Origin: a virus
Reading direction: 5' to 3' (one strand)
IMG/VR virus record: IMGVR_UViG_3300005826_000294
Span: 62,001-126,000 of that record
Length of the DNA stretch: 64,000 nucleotides
Shown: piece by piece, positions 34,501 to 43,494 of the stretch
Position numbering within the stretch: the first letter of the stretch is position 1
Layout: each line of letters opens with the position of its first letter
Notes under the pieces: model-generated
What the model saw: the letters and a program-made list of their open reading frames with translations, nothing else
What the model was told of the DNA's origin: nothing
Databases searched by the model: none
Translations under genes and position numbers: made by a program

Positions 34501-34667
34501 TTCTTTGGATAAACCAAAGGAAGTCCCTTATGTTCTTTATATAAATTGGCAATTATTTCTCTTAAAACAGCGGTAATTGTTTTAAAATTCTCTTTTGAAT
34601 ATTGAGCAAGAAAATCATATAACTCTCTTTCAATTCTTATATTAATTTGTTTTCTATTATCATCCAT
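34497..34667 (-). CDS. Ribbon-helix-helix DNA-binding protein, 56 aa
   Basis: This short gene starts at ATG 34665-34667 with a very good AAAGGAG site 6 bases upstream and ends in an ATGA overlap with the homing endonuclease. The 56 residues read as an Arc/CopG-type fold: KQINIRIERELYDFLAQYS (6-24) provides the beta-strand and first helix, and FKTITAVLREIIANLYKEH (28-46) the second helix. Such proteins bind DNA as dimers and repress their own operon. I infer a role in limiting the endonuclease or the downstream glycan operon. Confidence 0.75.
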   Translation of the reverse strand: MDDNRKQINIRIERELYDFLAQYSKENFKTITAVLREIIANLYKEHKGLPLVYPKK

Positions 34668-34765
34668 TATTGCTCCTTTAAAAACAGCTTTAATAATATA
34701 AATATATAGTTATTGATAGATTTATGATATATTTATTGAAGCATTATGATATAAAAAAAATTTTA
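34668..34765. promoter_or_regulatory. Intergenic region before the glycan operon
   Basis: This 98-base gap, long for this genome, lies between the last fibre gene and the ribbon-helix-helix gene. It is almost purely A and T, with stretches such as TATATTTATATTATTA on the minus strand that could hold a promoter or an operator for the small DNA-binding protein. No GC-rich terminator hairpin is seen. The boundaries of any promoter cannot be fixed by eye. Confidence 0.3.
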
Positions 34766-37732
34766 TCAACTTTTTATCCACTCATCTATCCAGCCGTGGC
34801 AATCAACACGATACTCTGAAAATGCAGCTTCTCGGAAATAATCTACTTGTTTTGTAGTTGTTGGAGTCGCAATTAATCCCCTACTATGAGCTGCTTCTCC
34901 ACCAGCATTTCCACCTAACCGAAATGTAGATGTATTCCAAAGAGTTGTTCCACTTGAAGAATCACCTTCTCCATTAACAAAAAAGTAAGAAGTGCTTGCA
35001 GAATTAACCTGAATATAGGCTTGTAAAATAGCATATGAAGCGGTCGCTGGAATATGATCAACAAGTGATAAAGTCTGTATTGATACATCTGCTGAGCCAC
35101 CCCCTGTAAATCCTCCAGTAGGTTGGCTTTGTGTAGCATAACTAAATTGTTGCCCACTTTGGAATACTTTTGCCAGATTACCACTACCATCAATATAATC
35201 CGCCCATAAATACTCAAAATTAGAATATCCAGCCGGACCAGTAGAAGGTGGATTATCACTGGCTCTAATGCTCAATATATTATCATCCCCACTAGATGGT
35301 ACAGCATACCAATATAGCCATTTGCTGTTTCCTTGAGATCCAGCTTCATCATATCCAAGATCTGCAATTCCTGTTGCAACTGCCCAATTAAGGGTTCCTA
35401 TAACTGTTCGTTGTTTCCCATCCTGTAGAGTTAATTTAACAGTAGAAGGTTGCCCTGAATATGCCAAAAAATCCACGGTAGTTACTGTTTGCCATATTCC
35501 CTTAAATGGTTTTGTATCTGGCAAGTATGGTGCTTGGGCTCGCGCCTCGTTGGCTCCCGGATACAGGGCGTTTCGATACCCGGCAAGTTGGATGGTCCAG
35601 GTCGATGAAACCGACTGGCCGAACTGCACCGCCAGTTCGCGTGCAGGGCACGCCATCCTTCTGGCGGCGCTGTAAGAACTATTCGTCGCAAATCGCTGAG
35701 TGTAGGGTTGTGCTGATGCTGCGGTCCAACTCGGTGCGGCTTCCGCAGCCAGCCACAACTGCTGATTGGTGGAAGAAACAATTCCGTGGACGTCTATCTC
35801 ATCAGCACTTTCTGGCATCAAAGCCCGCAGAGCGGTGGTCTTGTCCACCCAGGAACCGACCGTCCCAGGAACCGCCGAATCCCCAGAGTCGAGTGTGTAG
35901 GCCGTTAGATCTTTGGCCAGCGGCTCGTACCACCCACCCTCGGTCATCAGGAACTCTTCAAGCACCACAGGTCCCGTAGAAGTCACCCGCACCGTCCACA
36001 GGTAGCGGTATACGGAGAAGCTCGGTGGCCCCGAGGTTCCCGGCACCGCATCTTTGGACAGCACAAGCTTAGCCCTCGTGACGTCGGTGTCGCTCTCGAC
36101 CGCGAATAGGTGATAGAGGTCCCCCGCCGATTCGGCCGTGGCATCACCCGTGTCACGGCCACCAATGCCGTCCGTGTCGATGTCACACGTCAGAGGCAGG
36201 CTCGCTTTGCGCCGGACGCCATCGTTGAACAGGAGCCGCATCTCGGAGTCAGCACCGATGGCGGCGGTAGCGTTGATGAGCGATGTATCAGAGCTGTCTC
36301 GTGCAAAGACGGGTGTGTTTTCGGGATGGACGTAGCCACCGCGAATTTGACGTATCGCCGAACGAGACGTAAAGGACAATCCACCAAATGTGGTCGCCCC
36401 AAAGACCGTGCCAGATCCAGCGTCGTGGTATTCACCGAGATCTATCGTATTCGAGCCAGAACTGAGATCTAACTCTACTACGCCAGACAGTGGCGTCCAG
36501 TAGCCGGATACAGCTGACGCACCTTCCAGGGGGACCCAGCTTCCGGAATTTACACGATAAGCCAATGTGCGTGTCGCTGTGGAAGAACTAGAAATGATCA
36601 CAGAATACGTTAGGGCGAGTCTTTCCCCTTCGATAATGGTGACCGTGTGAGATAGACCAGTAATGATATTCCATGCTGAGGCAGACAACCCGGTTTGATC
36701 GCTTGATAGAGCTGCCGATGAAACCTCTACCCCCCCGGCAACACCATTGAACTCTACGTTCGCGGTGCCTCCAACGTTGGTCACCGAGACGTTGGGACCC
36801 ACGTAGTTGACCGCTGCGGGCTTGTCGATGATGTTGACGCCATCATGGCGTATGGGGACCAGGCCGCCTCTATTTTGATCAACGTCAATCCAAGATCCGG
36901 CCTTGATGCTCCAGCTCTGCGAAGTGAAGGTCGCTGCATACAGCTCTAGCGTGTGCGAGCCCGCGTCGACCTGCACAGAGAAACTGTCATTAAGAGGACC
37001 TTGATAAGTAGTATTCGGGAGCACCTCTGATAAAACGTTCCCAATCAAGGTGCCATCAAGACGAAGCTGCAGGTATACAGTGTTAGCACCTGTTCCACTT
37101 GCCCCCTGAACATGCAGTCCAACCCGGACAGTCTCGTCCTGGGTCGACTCAAACGTCACGCTCATCGGCTCCGTGGGGACGGGCGACAGTGATGTGGCCG
37201 TGATTGTCCGGTCAGCGCTCTGGATGAACTTGTTTGGTGCTAGGTTTCCACCTGCACCAGAACCACTAACAGCAACAAGCTCTAACCGAGGAGCCTGAAC
37301 CGGATTCGACGACGACCCAAGAACCTGGAGACCCGTCCCATTTATCTCTTTTGCGTAGGCCGTGACCGTGTGTGTCCCCGCAGATAGTTCAACCTCTCCA
37401 AACCATACGCTGGAGTCAAAGTTTGTTATCACACGGATTTGCCATTCGTCATCGTAACCTACCACTATAGGAGTTCCAGCTTCATCAAAAACTAATTTGA
37501 TTTGTCCAGTAGTGGCCGACACGGCATTGAATTGGCAACCGAACATGATCCGGTATAGACCAGAGAACGGAACCTCAAAGCTCATGCTGGCTTCGTCTTC
37601 CGGCATGATCTTGGTGTCCGTGGCTCCTATGGATATCGTGTTTACGGGCTGGCCGTCGCTGATTGCAATTCGGATCCCTGGAGCAGTGATGATCGCGTCA
37701 GAAATCTGGTCTACTTTTATAGATCTACTCAT
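34766..37732 (-). CDS. Tail fibre/receptor-binding protein with GC-rich mosaic segment
   Basis: The 988-residue protein is rich in Ser, Thr, Gly and Val and built of beta-rich domains, as in tail fibres or appendages. Its position at the end of the fibre genes suggests receptor binding. Two segments near the C-terminal half are related: one with LYHLFAVES, LVLSKDAVPG and VYRYLW, and another with WLYWYAVPS, SIRASDNPP and FEYLWADY. DNA from about 35520 to 37710 is GC-rich while the 3' end is AT-rich. The start has GGAG close upstream, within the end of the preceding gene. The receptor is unknown. Confidence 0.75.
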   Translation of the reverse strand: MSRSIKVDQISDAIITAPGIRIAISDGQPVNTISIGATDTKIMPEDEASMSFEVPFSGLYRIMFGCQFNAVSATTGQIKLVFDEAGTPIVVGYDDEWQIRVITNFDSSVWFGEVELSAGTHTVTAYAKEINGTGLQVLGSSSNPVQAPRLELVAVSGSGAGGNLAPNKFIQSADRTITATSLSPVPTEPMSVTFESTQDETVRVGLHVQGASGTGANTVYLQLRLDGTLIGNVLSEVLPNTTYQGPLNDSFSVQVDAGSHTLELYAATFTSQSWSIKAGSWIDVDQNRGGLVPIRHDGVNIIDKPAAVNYVGPNVSVTNVGGTANVEFNGVAGGVEVSSAALSSDQTGLSASAWNIITGLSHTVTIIEGERLALTYSVIISSSSTATRTLAYRVNSGSWVPLEGASAVSGYWTPLSGVVELDLSSGSNTIDLGEYHDAGSGTVFGATTFGGLSFTSRSAIRQIRGGYVHPENTPVFARDSSDTSLINATAAIGADSEMRLLFNDGVRRKASLPLTCDIDTDGIGGRDTGDATAESAGDLYHLFAVESDTDVTRAKLVLSKDAVPGTSGPPSFSVYRYLWTVRVTSTGPVVLEEFLMTEGGWYEPLAKDLTAYTLDSGDSAVPGTVGSWVDKTTALRALMPESADEIDVHGIVSSTNQQLWLAAEAAPSWTAASAQPYTQRFATNSSYSAARRMACPARELAVQFGQSVSSTWTIQLAGYRNALYPGANEARAQAPYLPDTKPFKGIWQTVTTVDFLAYSGQPSTVKLTLQDGKQRTVIGTLNWAVATGIADLGYDEAGSQGNSKWLYWYAVPSSGDDNILSIRASDNPPSTGPAGYSNFEYLWADYIDGSGNLAKVFQSGQQFSYATQSQPTGGFTGGGSADVSIQTLSLVDHIPATASYAILQAYIQVNSASTSYFFVNGEGDSSSGTTLWNTSTFRLGGNAGGEAAHSRGLIATPTTTKQVDYFREAAFSEYRVDCHGWIDEWIKS
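35520..37710. other. GC-rich island inside the fibre gene
   Basis: By direct count, bases 35821-35880 have 39 G or C of 60, while an ordinary stretch (4561-4620) has 8 of 60. The rise starts near 35520 and falls back near 37710, just before the gene's start codon, without breaking the reading frame. Lower-GC patches near 37000-37050 and 37450-37510 make it look mosaic. This is the pattern of a recent import from a genome with much higher GC. Confidence 0.85.
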
Positions 37733-37734
37733 TA

Positions 37735-39747
37735 TTAACTCCTATAAATTACTTCATAGTCATCTGCAGAACCAGATGCTAAAATATCTATTTCATTATT
37801 ACCACTATCATAATTATAATGATTATATGTTGAAGGTGTATTATTATATTTCATCTTTACTCCATTTCTAAAAACAATAATATCATATCCAGAAGGAGTA
37901 TCTGCGGTTCCAGATCCTCTTGGTGTAGCATTTAAAGCCTCAGAAACCGTTGCTCCTGGAGTTTCGACGCCGGTCGTAGAAAATTCTTCTTCATGTGGTG
38001 TCGAACCAGATCCTGATATTTCAGCCCATTTTATTCCTGTTGCTTCTGAACTATCTGCTGTTAGAACATATCCATCAGAATCTATTGGAAGTCTTGTATT
38101 ATCTGTATCATAAACCCAAAGATCACCTTTTGTTGTTAATGGAGAGGAGGTTCCACTTCCAGATACATAACCATCAAGAGTAATTTGAACAACATTTCCA
38201 TTATTATCTAAATAAAATAATTCTGTATCACCAGCATCATCTTTTGTATATAATAACCCACTATTTTCTAAAGTCGATGGATCATTAATTTCATTTAATG
38301 CTAAATATCCATCAATCTCTAAAGCATCTGTTCCATATCCATCTATAAAAACTGGTTCTCCATTAATAACCCATATTATATTTCCATTAATATATGATTC
38401 GTGAAGGGTTCCAGAACCACTACCTCCTCCGCCTGGTGGAGGTGTCCAAGAGCCATCGGCTCTCAAATAATTAGTCGTTCCCCCTCCAGATGCTGGAGCT
38501 AAACCTTTAAGAGAATCTGTAAAACTATTAAGAATTTCGGTTGCTTGAGAAGAAGTCAAATCAACTGGGTCTCCAGTCCCTGAACCAGAAACTCTACCTT
38601 TGATTGTTGATTGAGCCATATCTGTAAGTTTTGTATTATCAACGACACCAGTATTAATCGTAGGGCCTGGATATGTTCCTGTAAGATCTCCAGAAGCAGA
38701 CCCTATTGGATTTCTTGAATCACTTAATCTAGAATCATTTCCTTGACAAATTGTATTAGCAGAGGAACCATATGTTGGTGTTATAATAGCATCAATATTA
38801 TCTCCTATATTTGTAACACCATTAGAACCTGTAATTGAATCGGTTTGTCCAAATAAATATCCATCTAAACGATATGAAAGACCATAATCATCCATATAAA
38901 TAAGAGCAGAATGTCCTTCTATTTCTTTTGAATATAAAAGACCAGCATTTACTAATGGTAAAGGATCATAAATATCATTTAGAGTTAAATATCCATCAAT
39001 TTCTATAGCATTTTCTTCATTTGCGTCAATAAAAATTGGACCGGAATCCGCATTAATTATTCTTCCTTCGCCACTTCCTCCTTGGTCATATGCTTGATCA
39101 AGAGTGTTATTTAAGGGAATATCTATCCATTTAATACCTAATAATTCTGTACTATCTGCAGATAAAATTTGAGTATCTGTTCCAACGGGAATTCTAGAAG
39201 AAGTTGTTCCATATCCATAAAGATCACCTTTAGTTGTTAAAGGATCAATAACAGATATGTCTTCCCATTTAAATCCAATTGCTTGAGAACTATCAGCCAT
39301 TAAAATTTTGTAATTTGTTCCAATAGGAAGACGATCTTCAACAGTAGAAAACCCATATAAATCACCTTTAGTTGTAAGAGGAGAATCAATTGGTAAACTA
39401 CTAATAGTAATACGTTTTTTATTCCATGAATCAGTACTATCTTCAATTATAAACTCATCAGAAACTGCGGGAGAGCTTTTTAGAGTAATCTGATGAATTT
39501 CGTCAGAGACATTATCGTGTATAGCATCATTGTCTGTTCCAACAAGAGATTCTAAAACAGTTACTCTTTTCCTAACACTTCCAAGTTCTTCTAAATCTGA
39601 TCCTAAAACAGATTGAACTGAAAAAATAGCATCTCTAATTGAAAGTATTTGACTTATATGTGATACATCTTGCTTATTAACAAGGTTGGGCATTTCTGTA
39701 GTTGTATCTAAACTAGTTGGGAAATTACTTTTCCAAGTTTTTACCAT
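37735..39747 (-). CDS. Tail fibre protein with tandem repeats
   Basis: The 670 residues start with a short coiled-coil-like segment (about 35-70). Three copies of a unit of about 43 residues beginning PLTTKGDLY(G) follow (123-165, 169-210 and one near 540-580). Two copies of a longer unit contain AIEIDGYLTLND or ALEIDGYLALNE. The middle has SGDLTGTYPGPTI and YLRADGSWTPPPGGGG, both frequent in phage fibres. The C-terminus (FRNGVKMKY, NNEIDILASGSADDYEVIY) is a common fibre tip module. A GGAGGAG ribosome site precedes the start. It probably forms a trimeric fibre or adaptor. Confidence 0.85.
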   Translation of the reverse strand: MVKTWKSNFPTSLDTTTEMPNLVNKQDVSHISQILSIRDAIFSVQSVLGSDLEELGSVRKRVTVLESLVGTDNDAIHDNVSDEIHQITLKSSPAVSDEFIIEDSTDSWNKKRITISSLPIDSPLTTKGDLYGFSTVEDRLPIGTNYKILMADSSQAIGFKWEDISVIDPLTTKGDLYGYGTTSSRIPVGTDTQILSADSTELLGIKWIDIPLNNTLDQAYDQGGSGEGRIINADSGPIFIDANEENAIEIDGYLTLNDIYDPLPLVNAGLLYSKEIEGHSALIYMDDYGLSYRLDGYLFGQTDSITGSNGVTNIGDNIDAIITPTYGSSANTICQGNDSRLSDSRNPIGSASGDLTGTYPGPTINTGVVDNTKLTDMAQSTIKGRVSGSGTGDPVDLTSSQATEILNSFTDSLKGLAPASGGGTTNYLRADGSWTPPPGGGGSGSGTLHESYINGNIIWVINGEPVFIDGYGTDALEIDGYLALNEINDPSTLENSGLLYTKDDAGDTELFYLDNNGNVVQITLDGYVSGSGTSSPLTTKGDLWVYDTDNTRLPIDSDGYVLTADSSEATGIKWAEISGSGSTPHEEEFSTTGVETPGATVSEALNATPRGSGTADTPSGYDIIVFRNGVKMKYNNTPSTYNHYNYDSGNNEIDILASGSADDYEVIYRS

Positions 39748-39793
39748 TAGCTCTCCTCCGAAAAATTCTATAATTATGTATAGATATTAATAG

Positions 39794-40900
39794 TTAAAGT
39801 ATATTTACTCTAAAACGTTTTATATATTGCCCACCTTCTTGATATATAATTCTTCCTTGAAATGAAACATCATTAGATCCTGAATCACCATCTTGATATA
39901 ACCCTGGATAACCATAAACACCATTTGATCCAGGAGTTCCAGCCGGTCCATTTGCTGCTGATTCATCACAACCACTAACACCTCCTGTTGATCCATCATA
40001 ACCATTCATACCGCCTCCACATCCAGCACCACCTAATCCTCCTGGTCCACCTATTCCATAAGAACCAGCAGAACCACCATCTGCATCTCCACCAATTCCT
40101 GGTTCTCCACTTGAATAAGATGATGAATTTATTGAAAACCATGAACTTGTTGGCCTAGAAGATTCAATAACTATATTTCCTCCATTTCCTCCATTCCTTC
40201 CAGCTCCACCAGTTCCTCCAGCTCCTCCACTTGTAGCACAGCCTCCTGATCCACCAGTTCCACCATTTCCACCATTATAAGAACCTAAATCACAATCAAT
40301 ACTACAAGCAGCATCACCTCCATTTCCTCCATTTCCTCCATTTCCTCCATTTCCTCCATTTCCTCCATTGGCATTCCCACCATTTCCACCATTACCACCA
40401 TCTGATTCTATATTTCCAAGTATAACTTCTACAGAAGATAAAGTAAGATCTCCTCCATTTCCAGCATATCCTCCACCTAAAGCAATTCCGCCATTTGTTG
40501 GATAACCACCAAATTCACCACCCCCACCACTTCCGCCATTTCCTCCACCACTACAAAAGACAGCATCAATCCCATTAGCTCCATTAGTTCCATTGGCCCC
40601 ATTAGTTCCATTAGTTCCATTAGAACTACTACCAGTTCCACCATTATATCCTTTTGTACTTATAGTATTTCCAACACTATATATTTTTCTAATAGCATTA
40701 ATTTCACAATCATTAGAATATCCATTAACATTAGCATGTATATATGCTTCAATACAATTTATAGAAAAATTACTTATAATCGTAGTAGCAGATGATATTG
40801 TAAATATCCCAACATTTATATGAACTCCACCTATATTTCCACCAGAAAAAGTCCAATCATCTCCTCCATGATCACCCCCACCAGTTGCAGTCCAAGTCAT
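39794..40900 (-). CDS. Glycine-rich adhesin-like protein
   Basis: Of 368 residues, a large fraction are Gly, arranged as GGNGG, GTGG and similar repeats through the centre (about 85-340). The first 80 residues ([16 protein letters not shown], then a beta-rich part) and the last 25 ([16 protein letters not shown]) differ in composition and could anchor the domain. Glycine-rich cores like this form polyglycine-II helices in tail-tip adhesins such as gp38 of T-even-type phages; this is an analogy, not proven homology. About eight Cys residues are unusual for such a protein. GGAGG lies 8-9 bases before the ATG, inside the upstream glycosyltransferase gene. Confidence 0.7.
   Translation of the reverse strand: MTWTATGGGDHGGDDWTFSGGNIGGVHINVGIFTISSATTIISNFSINCIEAYIHANVNGYSNDCEINAIRKIYSVGNTISTKGYNGGTGSSSNGTNGTNGANGTNGANGIDAVFCSGGGNGGSGGGGEFGGYPTNGGIALGGGYAGNGGDLTLSSVEVILGNIESDGGNGGNGGNANGGNGGNGGNGGNGGNGGDAACSIDCDLGSYNGGNGGTGGSGGCATSGGAGGTGGAGRNGGNGGNIVIESSRPTSSWFSINSSSYSSGEPGIGGDADGGSAGSYGIGGPGGLGGAGCGGGMNGYDGSTGGVSGCDESAANGPAGTPGSNGVYGYPGLYQDGDSGSNDVSFQGRIIYQEGGQYIKRFRVNIL
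40318..40369 (-). repeat. 9-bp tandem repeat encoding Gly-Gly-Asn
   Basis: Five full copies and one partial copy of CTCCATTTC (plus strand) occur in a row. Each copy encodes Gly-Gly-Asn on the minus strand. As the unit is nine bases, gain or loss of copies by slippage keeps the frame and would change only the adhesin's length. Confidence 0.9.
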
Positions 40901-41735
40901 TTAAAAAATCCTCCCTAAATAAACAATATTTTTTATAATATGAATCATATATGTATTTTGATACATTATCTCTAAACCTAACAGAAGCATCATAACCATT
41001 TTTATTAATTTTAAGACCTTGATAATGAAAACAAATTAATAAATCATTATCAACATATATCTTATCATTTTTTATTTTTAATTGATGTTTACACATATTC
41101 CAATATGCTAAATTGATACCATGATGTTTTGATATCAAAACACCTTTAAACTTTTCTGGTTGATCATAAAAAATATTAAAATATCCTTCTTCGGAAAACC
41201 TTCCCCCTTCTCCTGGTTTCCATAAACACCATTCAATGGTTTTCTTTTGCCACCATTTTAAAAATTTATTTCCCAATTTATCATTTTTGCAAGCATAAAA
41301 TCCACCATTATATCTTCCTTGTCTTGGAGGAGGTTCCCCAGATTCTCGTGATGTAACCATAAAAGAATAACTGCCAAGAATGTCATTTATTTGAGAACTT
41401 TTGTCCCAAAAATATAAATCCGAATCAACATAATAAACACAATTCTCATTATAAATGTCAAATATATAACTAGGAATAAAGACCTTACAAGTTTGAGTAT
41501 AAGCATTCCAAGGTCTTGTTAATCGAGCCTTAAATAAATCTGGATAATAGTTTTCTAAATCATATAATTGGATTGGTATTATATTATTTTTATATTTATA
41601 TGCTTCTTGAAAAACTCTTTGATCTAAACATAAAACATAAATTTTCATTGTTGGATCAAAATCTATTATTGATTTACAACATAACCAACCTTCTATTGAA
41701 AAATTACTATCAAATAACATACATGCCGAAATCAT
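40872..41735 (-). CDS. GT8-like glycosyltransferase within the tail-fibre cluster, copy 2
   Basis: The 287-residue protein is related to that of 29011-29847. Shared blocks include ACMLFDSNF at the start, [18 protein letters not shown] with the DxD motif (about 105), [35 protein letters not shown] and ICFHYQG. The 3' end overlaps the glycine-rich adhesin gene by 29 bases and the start overlaps a fibre gene as TAATG, so it is made with those proteins. An enzyme bound into the fibre operon is a good candidate to glycosylate fibre protein. It is less likely to be a structural protein. Confidence 0.8.
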   Translation of the reverse strand: MISACMLFDSNFSIEGWLCCKSIIDFDPTMKIYVLCLDQRVFQEAYKYKNNIIPIQLYDLENYYPDLFKARLTRPWNAYTQTCKVFIPSYIFDIYNENCVYYVDSDLYFWDKSSQINDILGSYSFMVTSRESGEPPPRQGRYNGGFYACKNDKLGNKFLKWWQKKTIEWCLWKPGEGGRFSEEGYFNIFYDQPEKFKGVLISKHHGINLAYWNMCKHQLKIKNDKIYVDNDLLICFHYQGLKINKNGYDASVRFRDNVSKYIYDSYYKKYCLFREDFLNDLDCNWWG

Positions 41736-43483
41736 TAGTTAAATACCGCATAAAGATCTGTATATTGTAGATATGCTGTATCTGTTCCTGTTGTAACTCT
41801 TAGATTAAACTCAACAACTAGAAGATTTCCAGGTGTTTCTGGAGGGTTTGAAACGGTAATTGTTTGTTGTAAAACTGTTTCTAATGTATTTGTTGTTGTA
41901 AAGGTTGTACTATCCCAAGTAGAAACGCCATCTCCAACTCTAACAATACATTCTGCAGTATCTCCATAACCACCTGAAACCCAAAGACTAACAACTACTA
42001 ACCACTCATCATTAACACGTCCAGTTGGAATTACAAGTCTAAATGTTTTTTTTGTTACTGAACTAGTTCCTGATTCAGCAAATGTTGTATCATCAGAGAA
42101 TACAAGGAAATGTCCTACTGATCCTCCACCACCACCAGATTGAGCTTGAGGTTCCCATTGATTATTATATGTGCTCCATACTAAGACATCACTATCATTT
42201 GGAGAAGAATTTTCTACAGCTCTTCCTTGAATCGCAATAACAGTAGGATCTGGATAAAAACCATCAAGATCACCACTTGCGGCCTCAGTAATTCCTGGTA
42301 TAGCATCTGGAACCCATTGAGAACCACTATTATTCCAAATTAAAACATCTCCATCATTTGGAGACGCAGAATCTACATTATTTCCTTGTAATCCTGTTAC
42401 AGTAATGTTTGTAAAAACTCCTGATACATCACCACCAGAAGAAGTCGTTGTAAATATAAAATCTGCTCCACTTACTTTGGAATTAATACTTGATGGTGTA
42501 TCAGCAATATGTTGGGCTCCGCCCATAGTGTGTGAAGCAACAGATGGAGTTGCAGGAGCCCATTGGGAACCTGTCCAAGATAAAACTTGTCCAGAACTAG
42601 GAGATGTTAAGGAAATGGCCCTTGTTTGAAGTTGTCCAGCATTTTGAGCATCTGCTAAAACTCCACTTAATCCTCCAACATTTATCTCATCAGCTCCACC
42701 ATTTTCATGAGTAGAAGCATGTGCTCCTGGAGCACCAGCAGGTGTTGGAGTCCATTTTGATCCATCATATGCTAAAACTTCTGATGCTGAAGGAGTCGCA
42801 GAATCTATATTTCTTCCTTGAATTTTAACAACAGTAGGATTTGGATATGTTCCATCTAAATCTCCATTAGCATCTGTTATTCCACTTATAATAACATTTA
42901 TTGGAGTCCATTGGGAACCTGTCCAAGATAAAACTTGATTAGATGCAGGAGATCCAGAAATACTATATCCTAATAATCCAACAACAGTAGGATTAGGTAA
43001 AGATCCATTAAGATCTCCTCCAACATTACCACTTCCTGTTGCTGAAATGACAGTAGCATATCCATCTTCTAATGCTCTTAAATTTGAATAAATTCCATCA
43101 CTCCAACCATTAAATTCATTTGTTTCATCTTTAGCAGTTAATCTCATATTAAGATAAGGACTTCTAACACAAACTCCAACTCTTCCTTTTAGTATTCGAT
43201 TTAATGTTAGTTCTACAATATAAGAACCATAAGCATCTGCGGTAAATGATGTTTTAATATCTCCAACAGATCCTGAGTCTACCTCTCTACTCCAAGACAC
43301 AAAACTTAAAGAAGCAGAAGATCCGGGAGGTTTAGAAACAATTCTCCAAGCATATCCATCTACATGAGTTTTATCTGTATTTTCAAACTCGACTAAACTA
43401 TTATATAGTATATCATCATTACTAATATTAGGTTCTCCACCATTTACGCTGATACTAATAATCGCATTTTGTCTATGCGCCAT
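41735..43483 (-). CDS. Tail fibre protein with GDL-x-G repeats
   Basis: After an N-terminal beta-rich domain of about 150 residues, which may attach it to the tail, the 582-residue protein has five units of about 40 residues of the type GDLNGSLPNPTV ... QVLSWTGSQWTP. One is truncated to its second half (GQVLSWTGSQWAP). The repeats are a common phage fibre shaft module. The C-terminal region (about 460-582) is a beta-rich domain with FRLVIPTGRVNDEW that may form the tip. It ends in TAATG with the glycosyltransferase gene. Confidence 0.83.
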   Translation of the reverse strand: MAHRQNAIISISVNGGEPNISNDDILYNSLVEFENTDKTHVDGYAWRIVSKPPGSSASLSFVSWSREVDSGSVGDIKTSFTADAYGSYIVELTLNRILKGRVGVCVRSPYLNMRLTAKDETNEFNGWSDGIYSNLRALEDGYATVISATGSGNVGGDLNGSLPNPTVVGLLGYSISGSPASNQVLSWTGSQWTPINVIISGITDANGDLDGTYPNPTVVKIQGRNIDSATPSASEVLAYDGSKWTPTPAGAPGAHASTHENGGADEINVGGLSGVLADAQNAGQLQTRAISLTSPSSGQVLSWTGSQWAPATPSVASHTMGGAQHIADTPSSINSKVSGADFIFTTTSSGGDVSGVFTNITVTGLQGNNVDSASPNDGDVLIWNNSGSQWVPDAIPGITEAASGDLDGFYPDPTVIAIQGRAVENSSPNDSDVLVWSTYNNQWEPQAQSGGGGGSVGHFLVFSDDTTFAESGTSSVTKKTFRLVIPTGRVNDEWLVVVSLWVSGGYGDTAECIVRVGDGVSTWDSTTFTTTNTLETVLQQTITVSNPPETPGNLLVVEFNLRVTTGTDTAYLQYTDLYAVFN

Positions 43484-43494
43484 TTAATTTCCTC

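Noticed and set aside
35506-36472. Long open frames on the plus strand and in other frames in the GC-rich island
   Set aside because: They lie entirely inside the fibre frame, lack ribosome sites and have composition expected from shadow frames in GC-rich DNA.
40180-40620. Repeated bases resembling a CRISPR or satellite array
   Set aside because: The repeat is a 9-base coding unit for Gly-Gly-Asn in one long reading frame, with no spacers of constant length.
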